Positions 1 to 5,562 of a stretch of DNA of 5,718 nucleotides are shown here, piece by piece. Where the stretch lies: the NCBI GenBank assembly GCA_017444545.1, contig JAFSWJ010000100.1:1-5718 (forward strand), given 5' to 3'. Position numbers and translations under genes: made by a program. This stretch comes from Lachnospiraceae bacterium. Its GTDB lineage: Bacteria; Bacillota; Clostridia; Lachnospirales; Lachnospiraceae. How positions within the stretch are numbered: the first letter of the stretch is position 1; each line of letters starts with the position of its first letter. Under the pieces are notes generated by a model that saw nothing but the letters and a program-made list of their open reading frames with translations, searched no databases and had not been told where the DNA came from.

Positions 1-1094
1 ACTATCTCCTTTGCGCAGCCTTCCATTGCATTAAAGCAGATGAAATAACCGCCGTTGGGCTTTGTCCATTTTCCGATATCCAGTTCTCCCAGATTCTTTT
101 CAAGAGCCTCCTCCACGGCCTCAAACTTTGGCCTGATCACATCCGCATGCTTTTTCATATGCTCGGTAAGCCCGTGTATATCCTTGAAAAACCTGACATG
201 ACGCAGCTGGTTTACCTTGTCATGTCCGATGGTCTGGATCTTTAACTGCTTTTTGATGTCCTCCATGTTGTTCGGCGAGGTGGCAAGAGCCGCAAGACCT
301 GACCCCGGGAAGGTGATCTTTGAGGTGGATGCAAACTTGTAGACCAGATCGGGGTTGCCAGCCCTCTTGCACTCCGCAAGTATCTCTATAATATGATCCT
401 GTCTGTCATCATACAGGTGATGAACACAGTAGGCATTATCCCAGAATATCCTGAAATCCTTGGCTGCAGGCTTGAGCCTTGCAAAACGCCTGACAGTATA
501 GTCCGAATAAGAATAACCTGACGGATTGGCGTATTTCGGCACGCACCAGATACCCTTGATGGCTTCATCCTTTGAGACCATCTCCTCGATCATATCCATG
601 TCAGGCCCTTCTTCATTTGTGGGCACCGGTATCATCTCTATGCCGAAGTATTCGGTGATGGCAAAGTGCCTGTCATAACCCGGAACGGGACACAGAAACT
701 TTACCTTCTCAAGCTTCCCCCAGGGTTTATTACCCATAACACCGTGGGTCATGGCTCTTGATACCGTATCTAACATGACATTTAATGAGGAATTTCCGTA
801 GATGATGATGTTCGAAGGATTGTTTTCCATCATATCCCCCAGCAGCTGCCTGGCCTCCGGAAGTCCGGTGAGCCCGCCGTAATTGCGGCAGTCTGTTCCG
901 TCCTCGCTCCGCAGGTCCACACCGGAGTTCAAGGCATCCATCATGCCCATTGAAAGGTCCAGCTGCTCCGTACAGGGCTTGCCCCTGCTCATGTCAAGGG
1001 TGAGACTCATGTCCTGATACTTTTTGTACCGGGTCCTAAGCTCCTCGATCTCCTTTGACAGTTCCTCCTTTGTCATCTCGGCATACTTCTTCAT
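1..1094 (-). CDS. Class I PLP-dependent aminotransferase, aspartate aminotransferase-like (C-terminus cut by window edge)
   Basis: The frame is open from an ATG at 1094 to the window edge, giving 364 residues. Family members are about 420-430 long, so roughly the last 60 are missing. The start is well supported: AGGAGG lies 7 bases upstream (1107-1102). Near the N-terminus is the signature LDMSRGKP (residues 33-40) followed by EQLDLS (43-48), typical of the PF12897-like aspartate aminotransferase subgroup. Fold-type I PLP landmarks are PVPGYDRHF (136-144), NPSG (190-193), DNAY (219-222; Asp219 should contact the pyridine nitrogen) and STSKITFPGSG, where Lys259 is the expected Schiff-base lysine. 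The carboxylate-binding arginine of the C-terminal domain falls outside the window. It is cytoplasmic and swaps an amino group between an amino acid and 2-oxoglutarate. The exact substrate cannot be read from sequence; lying 55 bases after iorA, it may supply aryl-pyruvates to that enzyme (inference). Confidence 0.93.
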   Translation of the reverse strand, partial: MKKYAEMTKEELSKEIEELRTRYKKYQDMSLTLDMSRGKPCTEQLDLSMGMMDALNSGVDLRSEDGTDCRNYGGLTGLPEARQLLGDMMENNPSNIIIYGNSSLNVMLDTVSRAMTHGVMGNKPWGKLEKVKFLCPVPGYDRHFAITEYFGIEMIPVPTNEEGPDMDMIEEMVSKDEAIKGIWCVPKYANPSGYSYSDYTVRRFARLKPAAKDFRIFWDNAYCVHHLYDDRQDHIIEILAECKRAGNPDLVYKFASTSKITFPGSGLAALATSPNNMEDIKKQLKIQTIGHDKVNQLRHVRFFKDIHGLTEHMKKHADVIRPKFEAVEEALEKNLGELDIGKWTKPNGGYFICFNAMEGCAKEI

Positions 1095-1115
1095 CAAAAC
1101 TCCTCCTCGTTTTTA

Positions 1116-1130
1116 TTATATCTGATATAA
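1116..1130. repeat. 15-base inverted repeat (7-bp arms, 1-base centre) before the aminotransferase
   Basis: TTATATC-T-GATATAA is a perfect 7-bp inverted repeat in the 55-base gap between iorA and the aminotransferase. On the minus strand it overlaps TATAAT (1120-1115), so it could be an operator over a promoter. However, a start site about 7 bases downstream would fall at the ribosome binding site (1107-1102), and no good -35 box is visible. Read-through from iorA seems more likely; AT-rich chance palindromy is possible. Confidence 0.35.
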
Positions 1131-1136
1131 ATCCAG

Positions 1137-1150
1137 GCAGATCTGCAGAT
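1137..1150. repeat. Two overlapping 10-base palindromes just after the iorA stop
   Basis: GCAGATCTGC (1137-1146) and ATCTGCAGAT (1141-1150) are each perfect palindromes and overlap by six bases, beginning at the last base of the iorA stop codon. They have no loop and no following T-run, so they are not a rho-independent terminator. Function is unknown and they may be chance. Confidence 0.4.
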
Positions 1151-2886
1151 CACACCTCGTAACGCTCAAGCGCTCCGAAATTGCACAACTTCGTGCAGAG
1201 CCCGCAGCCGTTGCAGAGCGTATCGTCAACTGTTACCGTGCCGTCCGCATTTTTCTTTATGGCAGGGCAGCCGGGCTTTAAGCACATGCCGCACTTTTTG
1301 CATTTATCAGATAACGCCCGGACCTTGTAAGGAAACTTCTGTCCCTTAAGGAGCGCACAGGGCGCGCAGACTATAATAACAGAAAGTTCCTTTCTTGCCG
1401 TCTCCTCCTTTACCACCCTTTCAAGTTCGGCGGTGTCAAAGGCATCCACCTCGACAACATGCTCTATGTTCATGGCCTTGCAAAGCTTGTAGATCGAGAT
1501 CGCGGGAACCTCCGTACCGTCAAGGGTCTTTCCCGTTGCCGCATGGTCCTGATGTCCTGTCATGCCGGTGGTGGAATTGTCGAGGATCATGACGGTTGCG
1601 GTAGACCTGTTGTAAGCCAGATCCTCAAGGGAATTTATTCCCGTATGCATGAAGGTGGAATCACCGATGACCGCTACCCAGTCCCTGATGAATTCACTTC
1701 CCTTTGCCTTTTCCATACCATGGAGCATGGAGATCGAAGCTCCCATGCACACCGTGGTATCCACCACATCAAGGGGCGATACCGCACCCAGGGTGTAGCA
1801 TCCTATATCTCCCGCCGCATGTATCTTCAGCTTCTTCAGCACATAGAAGGTACTCCTGTGGGGACATCCCGGACAGAGGATCGGCGGGCGGGCGGGAACA
1901 TCGCGGCCCGTTTTTATTATGGTCTCACCCTTCAGGCACTTTCGAAGCATGTTGGCGCTGTACTCGCCCTGCAGCGTGAAGATGTCCTTGCCCTCGCATC
2001 TGATGCCCAGGCTTTTGACGTAATCTTCGATGAAGGGCTCCAGTTCCTCAAAGATGATGAGCCTTTCGACGGAGTCCGCAAAATCGCGGATCAGCTTTTC
2101 GGGCAGGGGATAGACGAGACCGAGTTTTAATACGGATGCCTCGGGAAAAACCTCCTTCACATACTGGTAGGCTATTCCGCTTGTGATGAAGCCAAGCTTT
2201 GCATCCCCCTTTTCAACACGGTTTACGGAGAGTGTGCAGGCATCCTCTGAAAGCTGCTTTTCCCTTTTTTCGACTGCTATATGTCTTCCCTTTGCGGGGC
2301 CCGGCATCATGACGTTTTTGGCCATGTTGCGCTCGTAGGGCCTGTCGGGGATCTCCTTTCTTTCGTTTAATACAACCTTTCCCTGGGAATGCCCGAGTCT
2401 TGTGGTGGTCCGAAGGATCACGGGTGTGTCGTACTTTTCGGAAAGTTCAAAGGCCTCCTTCATGAAATCCAGGGCTTCCTGCGAATCGGAGGGCTCGAGC
2501 ACCGGCACATGGGCCGACCTTCCGATGAGCCTGGTGTCCTGCTCATTCTGCGAGGAATAAAGACCCGGATCGTCAGCCACGCAAAAGACCAGACCGCCGT
2601 TCACCCCGATGTAGGAAACGGAATAGAGCGGGTCGCTTGCGACATTTAAGCCCACATGCTTCATGGATACCATGGCTCTGACGCCGAACATGGAAGCGCC
2701 GATGGCAACCTCCGCCGCCACCTTTTCATTGGGCGACCATTCCGCATAGACCTCCGGATACTTTACTATGTTTTCTGAAATCTCCGTGCTGGGAGTTCCC
2801 GGATACGCGGCCGAAACCTTTACTCCGGCTTCCCATGCGCCGCGCGCTATCGCGGCATTTCCAAGCATTATCTCACTGTTTGCCAT
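1150..2886 (-). CDS. iorA: Indolepyruvate:ferredoxin oxidoreductase, alpha subunit
   Basis: From Met at 2886 this is 578 residues, close to the usual IorA length. The family reaction is aryl-pyruvate + CoA + oxidised ferredoxin to aryl-acetyl-CoA + CO2 + reduced ferredoxin, carried out in the cytoplasm by an IorA/IorB complex. The N-terminal oxidoreductase domain begins at SEIMLGNAAIARGA and holds YPGTPSTE and MKHVGLNVASDPL. The TPP-binding part has CPGCPHR (from Cys338) and GDSTFMH (Gly408-Asp409) with Asn437 in LDNSTTGMTGHQ. The C-terminus carries two 4Fe-4S motifs: Cys529/532/535/540 followed by Pro, and Cys558/561/564/568. All key residues are intact. The reading frame also stays open upstream to 3102, but that extension translates the palindromic repeats of the leader and is rejected. 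The next gene is an aminotransferase, not iorB, so the partner subunit must be elsewhere or beyond the window. Confidence 0.96.
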   Translation of the reverse strand: MANSEIMLGNAAIARGAWEAGVKVSAAYPGTPSTEISENIVKYPEVYAEWSPNEKVAAEVAIGASMFGVRAMVSMKHVGLNVASDPLYSVSYIGVNGGLVFCVADDPGLYSSQNEQDTRLIGRSAHVPVLEPSDSQEALDFMKEAFELSEKYDTPVILRTTTRLGHSQGKVVLNERKEIPDRPYERNMAKNVMMPGPAKGRHIAVEKREKQLSEDACTLSVNRVEKGDAKLGFITSGIAYQYVKEVFPEASVLKLGLVYPLPEKLIRDFADSVERLIIFEELEPFIEDYVKSLGIRCEGKDIFTLQGEYSANMLRKCLKGETIIKTGRDVPARPPILCPGCPHRSTFYVLKKLKIHAAGDIGCYTLGAVSPLDVVDTTVCMGASISMLHGMEKAKGSEFIRDWVAVIGDSTFMHTGINSLEDLAYNRSTATVMILDNSTTGMTGHQDHAATGKTLDGTEVPAISIYKLCKAMNIEHVVEVDAFDTAELERVVKEETARKELSVIIVCAPCALLKGQKFPYKVRALSDKCKKCGMCLKPGCPAIKKNADGTVTVDDTLCNGCGLCTKLCNFGALERYEV

Positions 2887-2891
2887 CATCT

Positions 2892-2898
2892 TCTCCTT
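2892..2898 (-). promoter_or_regulatory. Ribosome binding site that sets the iorA start
   Basis: AAGGAGA lies before two consecutive ATG codons (2889 and 2886). Counting from AAGGAG, the gap is 3 bases to the first ATG and 6 to the second, so 2886 is preferred (protein starts MANSEIML). The site is only a few bases downstream of the palindromic repeats, so hairpins there could affect ribosome access (inference). Confidence 0.8.
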
Positions 2899-2900
2899 GT

Positions 2901-2924
2901 TATGGGACAGGGTATGGGACAGGG
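2901..2924. repeat. 12-base perfect tandem duplication beside palindrome A
   Basis: TATGGGACAGGG occurs twice head to tail (2901-2912 and 2913-2924). The second copy is the outer part of palindrome A; the first is an extra half-element. It creates two alternative GTCCCA arms in the iorA transcript, right before the ribosome binding site. Confidence 0.85.
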
Positions 2925-2941
2925 GACGTATCTGCGTCCCA
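2915..2941 (+). repeat. 27-base palindromic repeat, copy A
   Basis: The outer arms are TGGGAC (2915-2920) and GTCCCA (2936-2941), around the core AGGGGACGTATCTGC. An inner GGGAC (2923-2927) can also pair with GTCCC (2936-2940). Copy A differs from copy B at two positions and from the reverse complement of copy C at one. Confidence 0.9.
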
Positions 2942-2948
2942 CTTTGGG

Positions 2949-2975
2949 TGGGACAGGGGACGTATCTCTGTCCCA
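2949..2975 (+). repeat. 27-base palindromic repeat, copy B
   Basis: This copy has a perfect 8-bp inverted repeat, TGGGACAG (2949-2956) and CTGTCCCA (2968-2975), around the 11-base loop GGGACGTATCT. It is in the same orientation as copy A, 7 bases away, and is 26/27 identical to the reverse complement of copy C. Confidence 0.92.
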
Positions 2976-3074
2976 CTTTTATGTTAACCACTTCTGTCCC
3001 CTGATAATCCTTTTGATTCCACGCAGTATGCTTTATCATCGCCTGGTAAAGCCCGCACATTGTTGACATAATTT

Positions 3075-3101
3075 TGGGACACAGATACGTCCCCTGTCCC
3101 A
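3075..3101 (-). repeat. 27-base palindromic repeat, copy C (inverted)
   Basis: Opposite orientation to A and B: TGGGAC (3075-3080) and GTCCCA (3096-3101) enclose ACAGATACGTCCCCT. The next base, 3102, begins a spurious ATG made of element sequence on the minus strand. If the promoter at 3113-3142 is used, copy C sits at the very 5' end of the iorA mRNA. Confidence 0.92.
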
Positions 3102-3112
3102 TTCAAACTCTG

Positions 3113-3142
3113 ATTTTATCACAATTGCAAAAAACCTACAAA
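3113..3142 (-). promoter_or_regulatory. Extended -10 promoter candidate for iorA
   Basis: Read on the minus strand: TTGTAG (3141-3136), 17 bases, then TAAAAT (3118-3113) preceded by TGA, which gives an extended -10 (TGn). TAAAAT matches TATAAT at 5 of 6 positions; the -35 is weak (3 of 6). Transcription would start near 3106, leaving a leader of about 220 bases that includes copies C, B and A. The same split motif, TTTGTAG-N7-GCAATTGTGATAA, recurs exactly before the cyclase gene, which strengthens the call. Confidence 0.55.
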
Positions 3143-3149
3143 CATTGCA

Positions 3150-4016
3150 TCATATCCGAAACAGGGCCATCAGATTCTGCGTCTTTCTTTCAACCTCCGC
3201 GCGGTAATACCTTTCGGCCTCAAGCAGCATGTCCTCCAGCTTTCCCGTCTCCTCTCCGGTCTTTATCATGTCCGTCATCCTCTTCGGAAAGATCCCCTCA
3301 AGGGCGAGCACCCCGGAAAGCGGCCTGCCCTGCGTGACCATGGCGGCAGCTCTATGGACACTCTCAAAAAGCCTGTCATTTTTCACGGATGCCGCACAGT
3401 ATTCAAGCGCCTGTCCGACGGGGATGCCGCAGGATGCAAAAAGCGCCAGATTTCCGGCAAGTTCCGCGATCTCTCCCTCAAATATGACAGGTCCCGCCAC
3501 CGGCAGACGCACAAGGATGTTTCCAAAGATCATATCCTTTGCAGGCAGCCTTCCGGATCTGTACCGCAAAAAAACAAGCCCGCAAACGATCATTGCCAAT
3601 ATGATAAAACCGGCCAAAACCACAGCCAGGTTTCCCGACACATATGCAGCAGCAAGCACCGCACCAAAAACCGCACCCATAATAAAAACGGGATAGATGC
3701 AGGCTCTGACAACCCTCTTTGAAAGCCGCGCCTTTGCTTCAAAACGGTCAGCCATCTTCAAAAAGGCCGCCCCCGGGTCGCCTGTCTGTTCCATAATAAA
3801 AACGGCGTTTACAAGCTCGGGGGTATAGGTCTTTTCATCCCTTCGCATCGCAGCGCTTAAGGAAACTCCCCGTTCAAGTTCAAGACAGGTATTGTTTATG
3901 GCCCGTCCAAGACCCTTCAGGTTCTCGTCCCGAATGACAAAAAATGCGCTCTTTACATCCATTCCGGAATGCAGCAGCGTATACATCATATGACAAAAAA
4001 CAGAGAGATTTTTCAT
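3150..4016 (-). CDS. GspF-like type II secretion / type IV pilus inner-membrane protein, C-terminally short
   Basis: This 288-residue protein has two T2SSF-type repeats (PF00482-like). The first is at about residues 3-105, with a pattern like LLHSGMDVKSAF and EQTGDPGAAF (76-85). The second is at about 183-285, with ASCGIPVGQALEY and KTGEETGKLEDML (252-264). Between them is a long hydrophobic stretch (about 104-150) with one or two membrane helices. GspF/PilC proteins are usually about 400 residues: here both the N-terminal leader and the last membrane helix, normally right after the LMALF-like motif, are missing, because the protein ends LMALFRI. Family members sit in the inner membrane and organise the assembly platform for pilin-like fibres, but no ATPase or pilin gene is visible here. 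Its ATG overlaps the stop of the cyclase gene by 4 bases (ATGA), implying coupled translation. It may be a decaying gene or a reduced, specialised member. Confidence 0.85.
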   Translation of the reverse strand: MKNLSVFCHMMYTLLHSGMDVKSAFFVIRDENLKGLGRAINNTCLELERGVSLSAAMRRDEKTYTPELVNAVFIMEQTGDPGAAFLKMADRFEAKARLSKRVVRACIYPVFIMGAVFGAVLAAAYVSGNLAVVLAGFIILAMIVCGLVFLRYRSGRLPAKDMIFGNILVRLPVAGPVIFEGEIAELAGNLALFASCGIPVGQALEYCAASVKNDRLFESVHRAAAMVTQGRPLSGVLALEGIFPKRMTDMIKTGEETGKLEDMLLEAERYYRAEVERKTQNLMALFRI

Positions 4017-5506
4017 GAGATCTGCTCAGACTTCTTTCTATCCGTGATGTCAACGAACATTCCCACATAGGAAAGAGGCACCCCGTTCTCACGCCTCAAA
4101 AGCCTTCCGATGGCGTGGAACCACCTCCACTGTCCGTTCCTGACTTTCAGCCGGTATTCCACATCATAGTTTTTCCGGCCTGTATAATCAGATATGGTAT
4201 CGTTAAATTCCTTCAAAACTGCGGTCTTGTCGTCAGGATGCAAAAGATCGGACCAGGACTCCAGCCTGTCGGGAAAATCATTTTCGTCATTGTATCCTAT
4301 CATCTTTCTGAATTCGGGGCTCCATTCCACCGAGGTCATATTGCCCTCCTCATCAAATTCCATGCTCCACATCCCGGACCCCAGCGCCTCGTGCATGACA
4401 CGGATGGTAGCCTCCTTGTGGGCCACCATACGGCGCTCATTGCTGTCCTTGAGCTTTGCCTTGTTTAAATACATTTCCCGGTCGGCCAGACGCATGGCAT
4501 TATGGATGTCGTGATCCGAACCATTAACCATTTCATATCCGAAGGCACAGACATATTTTGTCTTTGAAAGCTTCTCGCGCATGTCCTCAATGTCTTTTTT
4601 TACTTCCTCTTCGGTCTTTCCCAGATAAAAGATCGCGTACTCATCACCGCCGATACGGTAGACCTTTTTCTTTTTCAGATTCCTCTTTGTCAGACAGTCG
4701 GCCACGGTCATCAGCGCCGCATCTCCCGCATCATGCCCCTGGTTGTCATTGATCTTTTTCAGGTCGTTCATATCCACGGACACCACTGCGCTGATCTGGT
4801 CCTTCAGCTTTTCCGAATCCGAATAATAACACTGACGGTTCAGGAGATGTGTGAGGGTATCCTCCTTGGCCGTCAGGACATACAGTGACAGATAATAAAT
4901 GAGAAGTATCGAAGCAAAAAGCGTACTGTAATCCGCATCCACCTCAAAGATGATGTGCAATACCACACCGACGGCTGCGGCAAAGATACTGACGAAAACG
5001 CCCTTCCTTTCGGCTGTGCCGTAGCGGGCATAGCGGTAGGTAAAGGCTGCCAGGAACAGGATAACGTAGAGCAGGAAAAGCAGGTAGGGATAATAACGGA
5101 GAACACTGTCTGCGCCGATATACAGATTTTTTTCATCAAACCAGTAGATCAGATGTGTCCACTGGGAGGTGTACAGGATAGGCGCACTTATTATGACAGG
5201 AAGATAATAAAGCCACCTGCGCTTTCCGACAAATTCCGCCATCTCCATAATGCCCAGCAAAATGACGGGATGCAGAAGATATATCGTTGGAGTCAAAATG
5301 ATCCTTGTATATGTCAGGTAACCTATCTCTCTGAGATAGCGTTCAACACCCCAGCAGACAGCTTCGGCGAAAATAAGTATGATCACGATGCGGGTCACGT
5401 TTATCGTCCGTTTTTTCAGATGGACGTTTGAATCCAGCATCAGCCACAAGCCCAGCAGCTCCGCTATCATGATATAATTACCCAGCACCAGCGTGACTAC
5501 ACTCAT
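4013..5506 (-). CDS. Membrane diguanylate cyclase with 7TM-GGDEF-PAS architecture
   Basis: The 497 residues begin with about seven membrane helices (roughly 5-24, 36-58, 68-90, 98-115, 138-160, 168-188, 193-212), like the 7TM sensor regions of histidine kinases and cyclases. The GGDEF domain (about 214-355) has DTLTHLLNR (216-224), VDMNDLKKINDNQGHDAGD (metal-binding Asp245), the active site RIGGDEYAIFYL with GGDEY at 286-290, and ADREMYLNKAK. It should make c-di-GMP from two GTP; Tyr for Phe in the motif is a mild change. No RxxD inhibitory site is present (that position reads LKKK, 277-280). A PAS_3-type domain follows (about 375-492), including QWRWFHAIGR and FVDITDRKKSEQ, and the protein stops there. 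The start is supported by TGAGGTGAGG 9 bases upstream (5525-5516). It is first in a two-gene unit with the GspF-like gene. Confidence 0.92.
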   Translation of the reverse strand: MSVVTLVLGNYIMIAELLGLWLMLDSNVHLKKRTINVTRIVIILIFAEAVCWGVERYLREIGYLTYTRIILTPTIYLLHPVILLGIMEMAEFVGKRRWLYYLPVIISAPILYTSQWTHLIYWFDEKNLYIGADSVLRYYPYLLFLLYVILFLAAFTYRYARYGTAERKGVFVSIFAAAVGVVLHIIFEVDADYSTLFASILLIYYLSLYVLTAKEDTLTHLLNRQCYYSDSEKLKDQISAVVSVDMNDLKKINDNQGHDAGDAALMTVADCLTKRNLKKKKVYRIGGDEYAIFYLGKTEEEVKKDIEDMREKLSKTKYVCAFGYEMVNGSDHDIHNAMRLADREMYLNKAKLKDSNERRMVAHKEATIRVMHEALGSGMWSMEFDEEGNMTSVEWSPEFRKMIGYNDENDFPDRLESWSDLLHPDDKTAVLKEFNDTISDYTGRKNYDVEYRLKVRNGQWRWFHAIGRLLRRENGVPLSYVGMFVDITDRKKSEQIS

Positions 5507-5532
5507 GTACTATTTCCTCACCTCAGGACAAG

Positions 5533-5562
5533 ATATTATCACAATTGCGGGATTACTACAAA
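5533..5562 (-). promoter_or_regulatory. Extended -10 promoter candidate for the cyclase operon
   Basis: On the minus strand: TTGTAG (5561-5556), 17 bases, then TAATAT (5538-5533) preceded by TGA (GATAAT at 5540-5535 is an alternative -10). It is the twin of the iorA promoter candidate, with TTTGTAG and GCAATTGTGATAA separated by 7 bases in both. The start site would lie near 5526, just ahead of the ribosome binding site (5525-5516). The TAG stop codon of the preceding gene is inside the -35 region. Confidence 0.55.

Larger units (their letters stand above)
2901..3101. mobile_element. Composite REP/BIME- or MITE-like element in the iorA leader
   Basis: Copies A and B face one way and copy C the other. 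B and C are the outer parts of a longer inverted repeat: 2949-2990 against 3060-3101 matches at 36 of 42 positions (26/27 in the palindrome, then 10/15 including TTATGT and AAC). The middle (about 2991-3059) is not repeated, apart from CTGTCCCCTG (2994-3003), which resembles the core of the element. Short GGGAC-rich palindromes of this kind are known as REP-like sequences moved by IS200-like Y1 (RAYT) transposases in many bacteria; no transposase is present here, so a non-autonomous element is inferred. No clear target-site duplication was found. This stretch makes up most of the 263-base gap between the GspF-like gene and iorA. Confidence 0.7.

Noticed and set aside
1115..1120. TATAAT on the minus strand as a promoter for the aminotransferase
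   Set aside because: The predicted start would fall at the ribosome binding site and no -35 is visible; co-transcription with iorA is simpler. The palindrome over it is listed at low confidence only.
1459..2130. Plus-strand open frame of 223 codons opposite iorA
   Set aside because: It is the antisense shadow of a strongly conserved iorA coding region and shows no recognisable domain or ribosome binding site.
3063..3091. Perfect TTGACA on the plus strand (3063-3068) as a -35 box
   Set aside because: No acceptable -10 lies 16-18 bases downstream (TACGTC there), and there is no plus-strand gene to serve.
2949..3101. CRISPR array or tandem regulatory repeats
   Set aside because: The repeats are few, occur in both orientations, and have unequal spacing (7 and 99 bases), which does not fit a CRISPR array.
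3126..3149. T-run after the GspF-like gene as a rho-independent terminator
   Set aside because: The six T residues (minus strand) are preceded by only a weak TGCAA/TTGCA pairing that itself spans the T-run, so there is no proper GC-rich hairpin.
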